Positions 55,385-64,000 of a stretch of 64,000 nucleotides of DNA are shown piece after piece. The notes under the pieces are model-generated. The model ran no database searches. It saw only the letters and a program-made list of their open reading frames with translations, and had not been told where the DNA came from. Source of the DNA: Providencia stuartii (GTDB lineage Bacteria > Pseudomonadota > Gammaproteobacteria > Enterobacterales > Enterobacteriaceae); contig NZ_CP119546.1 in the NCBI RefSeq assembly GCF_029277985.1, positions 1,550,001 to 1,614,000 on the forward strand, given 5' to 3'. How positions within the stretch are numbered: position 1 is the first letter of the stretch; each line of letters opens with the position of its first letter. The position numbers were made by a program, and so were the translations under genes.

Positions 55385-56302
55385 TTAGAATAAAAATTGG
55401 TAAATCAAATAAGCTGCTAATTTTGACGTGTGGTTATCAATATCAAATTCTGGATTACATTCAGCAATGTCAAATACCGCAATTTTTTTGCTCGCTTTAA
55501 TGACTGAAAATAATTGATCGAATGTTTCTGTATTAATTCCTCTCGCCGCGGGGGCGCTAACGCCTGGAGCGATTGCCGCAGAAAAAACATCAAGATCAAC
55601 GGTGACATATAAATAATCGACGCGATTAATAAATTGTTGAACTTGTTCTATGGCTTTAGGTAATTGAGAAGCGGTCAGTGCCTTATCACGAATATATTGG
55701 CAACCTAATTTATCCGCCGTATCGAATAACACTTTAGTGTTGCCATGATCGGCAATACCAAGACAGAGATAATGAAAAGGGCGATTATGCTGTTCGCATA
55801 ATTGTGCCGCTTGTAAAAATGGCGTGCCAGATGTTGCTATTGGCGCTGAACGTAAATCAAAGTGGGCATCAAAATTAATGATGCCAATGGTTTTCGTTGG
55901 TTGAGTCTGTTTAACGAAATCAAACAGTCCTTGAAAACTGGCAAATGCCACTTCATGTCCTCCCCCTAAAACAATAGGGGTTTGTTTCGATGATAAAATC
56001 GTGATGAGCTCATCCGAAAGACGGCGTTGTGCTGATTCTAATTGGCCATCGTCACAATAGATCGTTCCTGCATCTCGAATCGCTAAAGGTTGATGCAGTG
56101 GTAGACCTGCAAGTTGCTGGCGGATAGCATCAGGTCCTGCTTTAGCGCCTAGTCGTCCTTTATTACGTTTAACGCCTTCATCGGAAGCAAAGCCAATTAA
56201 AGCAAATTGTGCAGGGGTATTTTTATTCATGACTTGATGGATCCGTAGGTGTTCTTCGGTATCACCATCAGTACGGCCTTGCCAAATAAAAGGTGCTGCC
56301 AT
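55385..56302 (-). CDS. hutG: Formimidoylglutamase
   Basis: This 305-residue ureohydrolase-family enzyme splits formimidoylglutamate into glutamate and formamide, the last step of histidine use. Mn2+ ligands are seen in GGGHEVAFA, FDAHFDLR and VDLDVFS. An agmatinase or another arginase-family activity cannot be ruled out by sequence alone. The other hut genes are absent. It follows the IclR regulator by 2 bases, so the two form one transcript. Confidence 0.82.
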   Translation of the reverse strand: MAAPFIWQGRTDGDTEEHLRIHQVMNKNTPAQFALIGFASDEGVKRNKGRLGAKAGPDAIRQQLAGLPLHQPLAIRDAGTIYCDDGQLESAQRRLSDELITILSSKQTPIVLGGGHEVAFASFQGLFDFVKQTQPTKTIGIINFDAHFDLRSAPIATSGTPFLQAAQLCEQHNRPFHYLCLGIADHGNTKVLFDTADKLGCQYIRDKALTASQLPKAIEQVQQFINRVDYLYVTVDLDVFSAAIAPGVSAPAARGINTETFDQLFSVIKASKKIAVFDIAECNPEFDIDNHTSKLAAYLIYQFLF

Positions 56303-56304
56303 AA

Positions 56305-57036
56305 TTACTCCAGATTAATGAGTTTGGTCATGTTATGAGCTGCTTTGCAGGTCTCAGCGATAAATTCGTCAATTCGATGAGTTGAACGAAATTCCGGTGC
56401 CATTACAGAAACAACTGCAATAACATCATTGCCTTTAAAAATAGGTGCGGATACACCTAAAACGCCTTCATCTATTTCGCCACATGAGATGCCATAGCCT
56501 TGCTGGCGTATTTGCATGAGTGAATGTTTTAACTGCTGTATACTGCCGGGTGATTGCAATTGTTCTGTATGGGTTTCAAACACTAATGATTGATATTCTT
56601 CGTCGCGAAACGCGAGCAATGTTTTTGCACTCGCCCCTTTGATGAGGGTATTGCCTCGCCCGATGACAAAGGAACAGCGTAGTGCTTGTGAACTCTCTAT
56701 CATGTCAACACAGATGGTCTCGCACAGATTTGATGTAATAATTGCGACGGTTTCTTGTGTCTTTTTACTCAGTGATAGCAGTTCTATTTTTGATGAATTC
56801 ATTAACAGGCTGTGGTGATAGTATTTTTCTTGAGTTTTGATACTCTGCGCACCAACAGTATAGGTACCATATTGTTTAGCATAAGTCACAAATTCCCAGT
56901 TTATGAGAATGGCGAGTAGTCGATAAACAGTCGAAACAGGAATATTCAATGCCTTGGATATCACTTGTGGAGTGACGGGAACCGCACTAGCAGTGATATA
57001 AGATAGAATATTTAATGTTCGGTTAATACTGTTCAT
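56305..57036 (-). CDS. IclR-family transcriptional regulator
   Basis: This 243-residue regulator has an N-terminal winged helix-turn-helix (SINRTLNILSYI...QVISKALNIPVSTVYRLLAIL) and a C-terminal effector domain ending in APIFKGNDVIAVVSVMAPEFR. The ATG at 57036 follows AGGGGG; an upstream in-frame ATG is rejected. It probably controls itself and hutG, perhaps in response to a histidine or arginine breakdown product. Usual hut repressors are GntR-type HutC, so this pairing is uncommon. Confidence 0.85.
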   Translation of the reverse strand: MNSINRTLNILSYITASAVPVTPQVISKALNIPVSTVYRLLAILINWEFVTYAKQYGTYTVGAQSIKTQEKYYHHSLLMNSSKIELLSLSKKTQETVAIITSNLCETICVDMIESSQALRCSFVIGRGNTLIKGASAKTLLAFRDEEYQSLVFETHTEQLQSPGSIQQLKHSLMQIRQQGYGISCGEIDEGVLGVSAPIFKGNDVIAVVSVMAPEFRSTHRIDEFIAETCKAAHNMTKLINLE

Positions 57037-57200
57037 GGTATCCCCCTTTTTTTCGAAGTTAGCAGTAAAAATTTTTAGGCTCAAATAATATTCTCATATT
57101 GTGAGAATTCTTTTGTGAGAAAAGTGTAAATATTGCATTTTAAAATTGTCGTATAATGAAAATTTGAATGATTAAAAAATAATTAGAGTGGTTGAATAAC

Positions 57201-57929
57201 GTGAAAAAAAGTTATCGCAAAGGCGGTTTTACCTTTAAGCAGTTTTTTGTGGGACATGATCGCTGTGCAATGAAAGTTGGAACGGATGGGGTATTACTGG
57301 GGGCATGGGCGCCCGTGCAACAGGCAAAAACAGCCTTAGATATTGGTAGTGGCAGTGGCTTAATTGCTTTGATGCTTGCTCAACGAAATCAACAAGTCAT
57401 TATTGATGCGGTTGAATTGGATAGTGCGGCGGCACAGCAAGCACAAGAAAACTTTATCGAATCTCAATGGCGTGAAAGGTTACAAGTCTTTGCGCAAGAT
57501 ATTGTTGAGTTTTGTACTCAAAGACAACATGACTATGATTTGATCGTCAGTAATCCGCCTTATTTTGAGCCATCTGTGTCATGCAGTAGCGAGCAGCGCG
57601 AACAGGCTCGCTATACTGCCACGTTAACTCATCAAACATTATTAGATAGTGCACGGCACTGTTTGGCACCGGATGGCTTATTTTGTCTTGTACTACCTTA
57701 TGATGTTGGCGAAAAGGTTGAAGCAATGGCGCATAGCGATAACTGGTTTACCGCTTATCGAGTGAATATTCGTGACAAAGCCACGATGCCATTTCACCGC
57801 ATGCTATTGGGGTTAAAACGAGAGCCTGTGGTAGCGCAAATCACAACGTTAGTATTAAAAGAGGCCGATAATACGATTTATACCGAAGATTTTCAGCGGC
57901 TCATACGTGATTTTTATTTGAAATATTAA
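57201..57929 (+). CDS. trmN6: tRNA1(Val) (adenine-37-N6)-methyltransferase
   Basis: This protein of about 242 residues modifies A37 of tRNA-Val with S-adenosylmethionine. It has the SAM motif LDIGSGSGLIALMLA and the catalytic NPPY (SNPPYFEPSV). The N-terminal GGFTFKQFFVGHDRCAMKVGTDG matches E. coli YfiC. I favour the GTG at 57201; a TTG at 57192 is possible. It converges with nadB. Confidence 0.93.
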   Translation: MKKSYRKGGFTFKQFFVGHDRCAMKVGTDGVLLGAWAPVQQAKTALDIGSGSGLIALMLAQRNQQVIIDAVELDSAAAQQAQENFIESQWRERLQVFAQDIVEFCTQRQHDYDLIVSNPPYFEPSVSCSSEQREQARYTATLTHQTLLDSARHCLAPDGLFCLVLPYDVGEKVEAMAHSDNWFTAYRVNIRDKATMPFHRMLLGLKREPVVAQITTLVLKEADNTIYTEDFQRLIRDFYLKY

Positions 57930-57956
57930 TAGCTAATCCAACGGACTAGCTATTAA
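57926..57956. terminator. Hairpin between trmN6 and nadB
   Basis: TTAATAGCTA and TAGCTATTAA form a 10-bp perfect but AT-rich stem between convergent genes. Confidence 0.55.
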
Positions 57957-57965
57957 TTCATGAGA

Positions 57966-59567
57966 TTAAGGTTTGAGGATAGTCGGACCTGAGAGTGGCA
58001 ATAACGCGGGATAATCTAACGTATAGTGTAAGCCGCGGCTCTCTTTACGTTCCAGCGCACAGCGAACCATCAATTCAGCGACTTGAACTAGGTTTCTAAG
58101 CTCTAGTAAGTTATTTGAAATACGGAAATTAGCATAATAGTCATGGATTTCTTGCTGTAATAGATGGATGCGTCGTAAGGCGCGTTCTAAGCGTTTAGTT
58201 GTTCGAACGATCCCCATGTAATCCCACATAAACAAACGTAATTCATGCCAATTATGTTGAATGACGACTTGTTCATCTGAATTATGCACACGGCTTTCAT
58301 CCCACTCAGGGAGTATCGGGATATCATCGACCTGTGAGATCGTTTGATTAATATGCTCCGATGCTGACCAGCCATAAACCAGGCACTCTAAAAGTGAATT
58401 GGATGCCATGCGATTAGCCCCGTGCAGCCCTGTATAACTGACTTCTCCAATGGCGTAGAGGTTGGGGATATCGGTCATGCCATTTTGGTCAACCATGACG
58501 CCGCCACAGGTGTAATGCGCTGCTGGTACAATAGGGATTGGGTCTTTAGTCAGATCAAGCCCTAAGGTCATTAGTTTTTCATAGATAGTTGGGAAGTGGC
58601 TCTGAACAAAGTCCGCGGGTTTGTGGCTAATATCAAGGTACATGCAGTCCGCACCGAGTCGTTTCATTTCATGATCAATGGCTCTTGCAACAATATCCCT
58701 TGGTGCCAGTTCACTACGAGGATCATAGTCTGGCATGAATCGACTTCCATCAGGGCGTTTCAAATAAGCGCCTTCTCCACGCAATGCTTCCGTTAATAAA
58801 AAATTTCTGGCCTGTGGATGGAACAAGCATGTTGGATGGAATTGATTAAATTCCAAATTTGCCACACGGCAGCCGATGCGCCATGCCATTGCAATACCAT
58901 CTCCCGATGAAATATCAGGGTTTGTGGTATATTGATAAACTTTCGCTGCACCGCCAGTGGCTAGAATGACGATTTTGGCACGGATCGTTTCGACGTGTTC
59001 TTTTTGTCGATTCCAGACATAAGCCCCGACAATACGCGGTTGGCCAGATGTGTCGATTTTATCAGATCGAATAAGATCGACAGCGTTATAACGCTCTTTG
59101 ACATGAATATTGGGGTGGGAAAAGGCCAGATTGACGAGAGTCGTCTCAACTTCTTTGCCTGTGGCATCGGCATGATGGAGTATTCGGCGATGGCTGTGCC
59201 CACCTTCACGGGTAAGATGATACTGTGTTTCACCCGTTTCAGTCACTTCAGTATCAAACAATACGCCTTGATCAATCAACCATTGAACACAGTTTTTGGC
59301 ATTGGAAGCAATAAATTCGACCGCTTGTGGATCACAAATACCTGCGCCGGCAATTAAGGTATCTTCGACGTGAGACTCTACGCTGTCTGTATTATCAAAA
59401 ACAGCAGCAATTCCGCCTTGTGCATAGTAAGATGCACCTTCACTGAGCGTGCTTTTGCTTAGGATGGTCACTTGATGAAATGGTGCGAGCCGTAATGCAG
59501 CGGAAAGCCCTGCGACACCGCTACCAATAATAAGTATATCAGTGTAATGCTGTGGGTAATCGTTCAT
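57966..59567 (-). CDS. nadB: L-aspartate oxidase
   Basis: This 533-residue flavoprotein makes iminoaspartate for NAD synthesis. It has the FAD motif [12 protein letters not shown], the [14 protein letters not shown] segment, the active-site [10 protein letters not shown] and the C-terminal [10 protein letters not shown]. Length matches E. coli NadB. It is divergent from rpoE, as in E. coli. Confidence 0.96.
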   Translation of the reverse strand: MNDYPQHYTDILIIGSGVAGLSAALRLAPFHQVTILSKSTLSEGASYYAQGGIAAVFDNTDSVESHVEDTLIAGAGICDPQAVEFIASNAKNCVQWLIDQGVLFDTEVTETGETQYHLTREGGHSHRRILHHADATGKEVETTLVNLAFSHPNIHVKERYNAVDLIRSDKIDTSGQPRIVGAYVWNRQKEHVETIRAKIVILATGGAAKVYQYTTNPDISSGDGIAMAWRIGCRVANLEFNQFHPTCLFHPQARNFLLTEALRGEGAYLKRPDGSRFMPDYDPRSELAPRDIVARAIDHEMKRLGADCMYLDISHKPADFVQSHFPTIYEKLMTLGLDLTKDPIPIVPAAHYTCGGVMVDQNGMTDIPNLYAIGEVSYTGLHGANRMASNSLLECLVYGWSASEHINQTISQVDDIPILPEWDESRVHNSDEQVVIQHNWHELRLFMWDYMGIVRTTKRLERALRRIHLLQQEIHDYYANFRISNNLLELRNLVQVAELMVRCALERKESRGLHYTLDYPALLPLSGPTILKP

Positions 59568-59956
59568 AAGTGTTTTGCATGTTGTATATGCTCGCCATCT
59601 TTCAAGTTGCAGTATTGTTGGCTAGGATGACTGGTACGAGTCACTGACTGATAGACGCGTCTAGCGGTTCATTGGTTGTTGCCTAGCTGCACCTCGAAGT
59701 ATTTAGAGTATAGTATCTATTGGAAGTTTCATGTTAGCCTATCAGACTTGGTAATGCTATTTTTGAAGTTGGGCTTACGCTGATTTTATTGACTCACTAT
59801 TGAGTACTGTTTTACCGTTTTGTATCAGAGGGGATAACACGCAACACGCTTGGTTATCTATCTGAACTTAAAGTGAATTATTGAGGATCGTGTGGATCCT
59901 TTATCAGTAAAAACATCTTTTTTTTGTAAGTTTTTTACTATTTTTATGTATTAAAT

Positions 59957-59984
59957 TGAACTTCACTTGTTTTTACTACTCAAA
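59957..59984 (+). promoter_or_regulatory. Sigma-E promoter of rpoE
   Basis: TGAACTT (-35) and TCAAA (-10) are separated by 16 bases, a good sigma-E promoter shortly before the leader ORF. A second GAACTT at 59864 lacks a good -10. The remaining 59568-59956 stretch has no gene and may hold further rpoE promoters. Confidence 0.7.
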
Positions 59985-60010
59985 GTAACGCTTGCTTTAG
60001 GAAGGGAGAC

Positions 60011-60064
60011 ATGATCGAGTTAACAAATTTACAGCCTGATTGCGGGAGATTTTCCCAGGAATGA
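60011..60064 (+). CDS. Short leader peptide overlapping rpoE (rseD-like)
   Basis: A 17-codon ORF reads MIELTNLQPDCGRFSQE behind a very strong AGGAAGGGAG. Its stop overlaps the rpoE start (ATGA). E. coli rpoE is translationally coupled to a longer upstream ORF, rseD, in the same position. Upstream in-frame codons contain no start, so this version is short. The coupling role is inferred. Confidence 0.55.
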   Translation: MIELTNLQPDCGRFSQE

Positions 60065-60639
60065 GCGAGCAACTGACAGACCAGATGTTGGTCGAAAAAG
60101 TTCAAAAGGGCGATCAAAAAGCGTTCAATTTACTGGTGGTGAAATACCAGCATAAAGTCGCAAGTTTGGTTTCCCGTTATGTGCCACAAGCGGATGTGCC
60201 TGACGTTGCTCAGGAGTCATTCATTAAAGCTTATCGTGCGATTGGCTCGTTTCGTGGTGACAGTGCTTTTTATACTTGGCTATACCGGATTGCGGTTAAC
60301 ACGGCCAAAAATTATTTAGTCGCTCAAGATCGACGCCCTCCCGCGTCGGATCTGGAAGCGAGCGATGCAGAAAATTACGAAACAGCAGGCGCACTGAAAG
60401 AAATTTCGAACCCAGAGAACTTAATGTTGTCTGAAGAATTGAAGAAGGTAGTTTTTCGAACGATTGAGTCGTTACCTGAAGATTTAAAAATGGCAATAAC
60501 ACTCAGGGAACTTGATGGTTTAAGCTATGAAGAAATCGCGGAGATTATGGATTGCCCTGTAGGCACTGTGCGCTCCCGTATCTTTAGAGCAAGGGAAGCT
60601 ATCGATAATAAAGTACAACCGTTGATTCAGCAGCACTAG
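60061..60639 (+). CDS. rpoE: RNA polymerase sigma-E factor
   Basis: This 192-residue ECF sigma factor directs the envelope stress response. Region 2 (FNLLVVKYQHKVASLVSRY, VPDVAQESFIKAYRAI, AFYTWLYRIAVNTAKNYL) and region 4 (LPEDLKMAITLRELDGLSYEEIAEIMDCPVGTVRSRIFRARE) are nearly as in E. coli. The ATG at 60061 is coupled to a leader ORF. It heads rpoE-rseA-rseB-rseC. Confidence 0.97.
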   Translation: MSEQLTDQMLVEKVQKGDQKAFNLLVVKYQHKVASLVSRYVPQADVPDVAQESFIKAYRAIGSFRGDSAFYTWLYRIAVNTAKNYLVAQDRRPPASDLEASDAENYETAGALKEISNPENLMLSEELKKVVFRTIESLPEDLKMAITLRELDGLSYEEIAEIMDCPVGTVRSRIFRAREAIDNKVQPLIQQH

Positions 60640-60744
60640 AAGTTGTTTGTATTCATGTTATTTTTGGAATACAACACCGTGCAATATAGCGAAATCAGGG
60701 TATTAAACTGTAATTGTGATGCAATTAACTGAAGGTATTCGGGC

Positions 60745-61371
60745 ATGCAAAGAGAGAAACTTTCCGCAATGATGGATGGCGAAGTTCTAGATGTAGAACT
60801 GATTAACGCTATCTCATGTGATTCAACGTTACAAAAACGTTGGGAGAGCTATCATCTTATTCGTGATACTCTGCGTAACGACACCCCTGATGTCATGAAT
60901 TTTGACATAGCAGGTAAGGTCGCCGCAGCATTAGAGAATGAAGTTGTGCAATTTAATCCTCAGGGAGTTGTTGAGTCACAGCCTGAGCCGGCAATATGGG
61001 GAAGTATGCCGTTTTGGCAGAAGGTTCGCCCATGGGCTAGCCAAATCACCCAAATTGGTGTTGCAGCATGTGTGTCTCTTGCCGTCATCGTTGGTGTGCA
61101 ACAATATAACCAAAGTAACTCCGATGAGTCGATGATTGATGAACCCGTGTTTAACACTATTCCTGTTGGGGCTGGCGCACCTGTAAGCCTAAATTTCTCT
61201 GATGGCCAACTTTTTGGTAACGAGCAACAAATGCAACAAGTTGAGCAACAAAATCAGCGTGTTAATGCAATGCTTCAGCAATATGAAATTGAAAGACGCT
61301 CCATGCTAAATCAGCAATATCATGAAAATGATGATAAAGCAGCGGTATCGGCTGGAGTTAAACAGCACTAA
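60745..61371 (+). CDS. rseA: Anti-sigma-E factor RseA
   Basis: This 208-residue single-pass inner-membrane protein has an N-terminal sigma-binding domain (MQREKLSAMMDGE, WESYHLIRDTLR). A membrane segment lies near 98-118, followed by a Gln-rich periplasmic tail. It holds sigma-E until cleaved by DegS and RseP. Its stop overlaps the rseB start by one base. Confidence 0.95.
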   Translation: MQREKLSAMMDGEVLDVELINAISCDSTLQKRWESYHLIRDTLRNDTPDVMNFDIAGKVAAALENEVVQFNPQGVVESQPEPAIWGSMPFWQKVRPWASQITQIGVAACVSLAVIVGVQQYNQSNSDESMIDEPVFNTIPVGAGAPVSLNFSDGQLFGNEQQMQQVEQQNQRVNAMLQQYEIERRSMLNQQYHENDDKAAVSAGVKQH

Positions 61372-62315
61372 TGAATAAGTGGTTATCCGTCATCTGCCTG
61401 GCGGGCAGCCTGATTATTGCTAATCAAGCTTCGGCATCTCAACAAGATGCCGAAGTTCTCTTTAAAGAGATGGGAAGTGCTGCCCAGAATCTTTCCTACG
61501 AAATGTCATTCATGTCTTTTAGCCCGAGAAGTATCGTTCCTGTTCGCTACCGCCATGGACTCATCAATAATGTGCCGATATCTCAGATGATCCAAATGGA
61601 TTCGACGCGGCGTGAGATTGTTCAAAAGGGCGAGCGAATTAGTTATTTCGAACCCGGTTTCGATGCCTTTAGTTTGAATGGCAAACACATTGTCGATAAC
61701 TTGCCTTCAGTGCTGTTCGCTGATTACGACAAAATTAAGCCATACTATAATTTTATCGATGCAGGACGCACACATATTGGTGATAAGCCGTCGTTAGTTA
61801 TTCGTATTATCTCTAAAGATAACTCACGCTTTAATTATGTGTTGTTAATTGATGAAGAGAACAAGTTACCCCTACGAGTTGATCTTCTTAATAACAATAA
61901 TCAAACGTTAGAACAATTTCGCGTGATCTCGACCGTGTTAGATAGTAAAGCGGTAAATGACTCTTTGGTGAATTTAAGTAAAATTAATTTACCACCATTA
62001 TTAGTCTCTCCTCAAAATACGAGCCCGTCATTTAAATGGCGCGTGGGTTTTTTACCCCCAGGATTTGAAGAAATTTCACGTTCAAAGCGTAGTCTCGCAC
62101 AGAATGATGAGGTTGAAAGCGCATTATTTAGTGATGGCTTGTTCACCTTTTCTGTGAATGTCACTAAGGCCGAACAAGGGCAACCTTTAGAGCAACCTAT
62201 TCAAAATGGTCGCCGCACAATTTATACAATGACTCAGAAACAAAATGTGATTACCATAATAGGCGAATTGCCGTTGTTAACGGCACAGCAAGTCGCTGCG
62301 AGCATTCGTTTTTAG
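61371..62315 (+). CDS. rseB: Periplasmic sigma-E regulator RseB
   Basis: This 314-residue protein has a signal peptide (about 1-22, ending NQASA). The MucB/RseB lipid-sensing domain follows, with VPVRYRHGLINN and ISYFEPGFDAFSL. It binds RseA and protects it from DegS. The order and the one-base overlap with rseA are as expected. Confidence 0.95.
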   Translation: MNKWLSVICLAGSLIIANQASASQQDAEVLFKEMGSAAQNLSYEMSFMSFSPRSIVPVRYRHGLINNVPISQMIQMDSTRREIVQKGERISYFEPGFDAFSLNGKHIVDNLPSVLFADYDKIKPYYNFIDAGRTHIGDKPSLVIRIISKDNSRFNYVLLIDEENKLPLRVDLLNNNNQTLEQFRVISTVLDSKAVNDSLVNLSKINLPPLLVSPQNTSPSFKWRVGFLPPGFEEISRSKRSLAQNDEVESALFSDGLFTFSVNVTKAEQGQPLEQPIQNGRRTIYTMTQKQNVITIIGELPLLTAQQVAASIRF

Positions 62316-62324
62316 GAGTAAATG

Positions 62325-62786
62325 ATGGTAAAAGAGTGGGCAACAGTTATTCGTTGGCACCAAGGAAGGGCATTATTGCGTTATGGGGCTTCTTCCGGGT
62401 GTGGTAGCTGTAGTGCACGTGGGGCTTGTGGTTCGTATGCATTGAGTAAGATAGGACCAAATACTGAACATCAATTAGAGGTTGAAATACAACAACCTTT
62501 AGTTGTGGGGCAGAAAGTTGAAGTCGGTATTCCTGAAGGGAGTTTACTTCGATCTGCGATGTTAGTGTATTTGACACCCTTAATTGGCCTATTTTTCGTT
62601 GCAGCGTTAGTACAGTTAGCAGGCTTGGAACAAATTTGGGTCGCGATTTCTGGTGTCATAGGTGGGTTTTTAGGATTCTTTTTGGCCCGAAAAATCGCCT
62701 CTTATTGGCGGGATGAGACAGCGTTTCAACCTGTTATCCTACAAATAGGCTTGCCTCCAGAAGAACGCTTAGTTCAAGTTGATTAA
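62325..62786 (+). CDS. rseC: SoxR-reducing / sigma-E regulatory protein RseC
   Basis: This 153-residue inner-membrane protein has an N-terminal Cys cluster (CGSCSARGACGS) and two membrane helices (about 75-95 and 100-120). MVKEWATVIRW matches E. coli RseC; I chose the second of two adjacent ATGs, 6 bases behind AGGAG. It is the last gene of the rpoE operon and is linked to SoxR reduction (family knowledge). Confidence 0.93.
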   Translation: MVKEWATVIRWHQGRALLRYGASSGCGSCSARGACGSYALSKIGPNTEHQLEVEIQQPLVVGQKVEVGIPEGSLLRSAMLVYLTPLIGLFFVAALVQLAGLEQIWVAISGVIGGFLGFFLARKIASYWRDETAFQPVILQIGLPPEERLVQVD

Positions 62787-62793
62787 TCAGTTA

Positions 62794-62825
62794 AACCACC
62801 TGTTATTTGCAGGTGGTTTTGTTTC
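62794..62825 (+). terminator. Terminator of the rpoE operon
   Basis: AAACCACCTG and CAGGTGGTTT form a 10-bp perfect stem followed by TGTTT. Confidence 0.88.
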
Positions 62826-63024
62826 ATTAAAGTACCATTCATTGCCATTATTAGGCTAAAACCCGCATAGTTTACAGTTGTTTTACATTGAACCTTTGTG
62901 TTACAGGGATCTTCTATGTAAAATGCAGCTAATTAGCAATCTTGTGATAATCATAGCATTTTAGTTCTGTGATATATTTTTATACAGAGCTGATTTTGTA
63001 GGCAATTTAAAAGAAGATATTACC

Positions 63025-64000
63025 TTGAAAATCAATAACATAAGAAACTTTTCTATCATTGCTCACATTGACCATGGTAAGTCCACGTTATCTGACCGTA
63101 TTATTCAAATTTGTGGTGGTTTGACGGACAGAGAAATGGCGGCTCAAGTTCTAGACTCCATGGATTTAGAGCGTGAACGCGGAATTACAATTAAAGCGCA
63201 AAGTGTGACGCTTGATTATAAGGCCTCCGATGGGGAGACCTATCAGTTAAACTTCATTGATACGCCTGGCCACGTTGACTTCTCTTATGAAGTATCACGT
63301 TCGTTAGCCGCTTGTGAAGGCGCACTGTTGGTTGTTGATGCGGGGCAAGGGGTTGAAGCCCAAACACTGGCTAACTGCTATACAGCGATTGAAATGGATC
63401 TCGAAGTTGTTCCAGTCTTGAACAAAATCGACTTGCCAGCGGCAGATCCGGAACGCGTAGCGGAAGAGATTGAAGATATTGTGGGCATTGATGCTCATGA
63501 TGCAGTGCGGTGTTCAGCGAAAACCGGTATCGGCGTGCAAGAGGTTATTGAACGTTTGGTTCAATCAATTCCTGCTCCCGTCGGTGATTCTGAAGCACCT
63601 CTGCAAGCCCTGATTATTGATTCATGGTTTGATAACTATTTAGGTGTTGTATCGCTTATCCGTATTAAAAACGGTACCTTGCGTAAGGGCGATAAAATTA
63701 AGGTTATGAGTACTGGCCAGGTATATAACGCTGATCGACTCGGTATTTTCACACCTAAACAAATCGACCGTGATTCATTAAGCTGCGGTGAAGTGGGCTG
63801 GTTAGTTTGTGCGATTAAAGATATTACCGGTGCACCAGTAGGGGATACGCTCACAGGTGCTCGTCATCCAGCAGAAAAAGCCTTACCTGGATTCAAAAAA
63901 GTGAAGCCGCAAGTTTATGCCGGTTTATTCCCAGTCAGTTCAGATGATTATGAAGCATTCCGTGATGCACTGGGCAAACTGAGTTTAAATGATGCTTCAT
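63025..64000 (+). CDS. lepA: Elongation factor 4 (LepA), 3' end outside window
   Basis: The frame runs off the right edge after 325 codons. It encodes the GTPase domain with AHIDHGKST (G1), [10 protein letters not shown] (G2), DTPGHVDF (G3) and NKIDLP (G4), and then the start of domain II, all as in E. coli LepA. The start is a TTG at 63025 ([14 protein letters not shown]); no ATG or GTG is available in frame nearby. It acts on ribosomes during translation and initiation. Confidence 0.95.
   Translation, partial: MKINNIRNFSIIAHIDHGKSTLSDRIIQICGGLTDREMAAQVLDSMDLERERGITIKAQSVTLDYKASDGETYQLNFIDTPGHVDFSYEVSRSLAACEGALLVVDAGQGVEAQTLANCYTAIEMDLEVVPVLNKIDLPAADPERVAEEIEDIVGIDAHDAVRCSAKTGIGVQEVIERLVQSIPAPVGDSEAPLQALIIDSWFDNYLGVVSLIRIKNGTLRKGDKIKVMSTGQVYNADRLGIFTPKQIDRDSLSCGEVGWLVCAIKDITGAPVGDTLTGARHPAEKALPGFKKVKPQVYAGLFPVSSDDYEAFRDALGKLSLNDAS

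Noticed and set aside
1..64000. CRISPR array, prophage structural genes or an rRNA operon
   Set aside because: No regularly spaced repeats, phage head or tail genes, or ribosomal RNA sequence were seen in the window.

Overview
The window looks like a chromosomal segment of a low-GC gammaproteobacterium of the order Enterobacterales, most likely Morganellaceae and probably Providencia. The housekeeping proteins (SmpB, RecN, NadK, GrpE, Ung, GrcA, SrmB, NadB, RpoE-RseABC, LepA) are close to E. coli proteins recalled from memory, and the tmRNA tag ends ANDENYALAA. The genus is an inference; no search was run.

Layout. (1) 0-3.3 kb: the end of a ygbA-like gene, a YdcH-type small protein, ecotin, a UspF-type stress protein and a cation diffusion facilitator. 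(2) 3.4-11 kb: a galactose module of galETKM, a GalR/GalS repressor and a Na+/sugar symporter very like Vibrio SGLT, tied together by three GalR-type operators. (3) 11.3-16.8 kb: the methylcitrate cycle, prpBCD with divergent prpR, a sigma-54 promoter and a probable PrpR palindrome, without prpE. (4) 17-22.5 kb: an MFS transporter behind a long, folded-looking leader, a TupA-type ATP-grasp protein, a beta-propeller protein, a fatty acid desaturase and a GNAT acetyltransferase.

(5) 22.6-42.9 kb is the accessory region. The left part (22.6-26.6 kb) is a graveyard of polymorphic-toxin loci: a CdiA fragment, broken symE copies, orphan immunity-like genes, a clipped IS3 end and an integrase remnant. 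A decayed att-like site at 26.66 kb, with a copy of the integrase-proximal DNA, suggests that a second island (about 26.7-42.9 kb) sits in the 3' end of ssrA, with an intact P4-type integrase at its right end. This island carries a five-gene type VI secretion cargo module (PAAR, DUF4123 adaptor, co-adaptor, Tox-REase-5 nuclease, Imm52-like immunity) with the same order as the Pseudomonas TseT locus. It also carries SUKH and CdiI-like immunity genes, each facing a symE remnant, and a defence-like block: a PD-(D/E)XK protein with an unknown partner, a membrane protein, a HEAT protein and a 1285-residue nuclease-STAND NTPase. Two GNAT genes lie near its right end.

(6) 42.9-64 kb is core genome: ssrA-smpB, ratA-ratB, a relic of an IS200-type transposase joined to a decayed PPC-domain gene, bamE, recN (LexA boxes), nadK, grpE (sigma-32 promoter), ung, grcA (FNR box), a lipase-ankyrin protein, srmB, gltS, hutG with an IclR regulator, trmN6, nadB, the rpoE-rseABC operon with a short leader ORF, and the start of lepA.

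The best candidates for something undescribed are the nuclease-STAND/HEAT block with the PDDEXK pair, the repeated [symE remnant >][< immunity gene] unit, and the leader RNA of the MFS gene.
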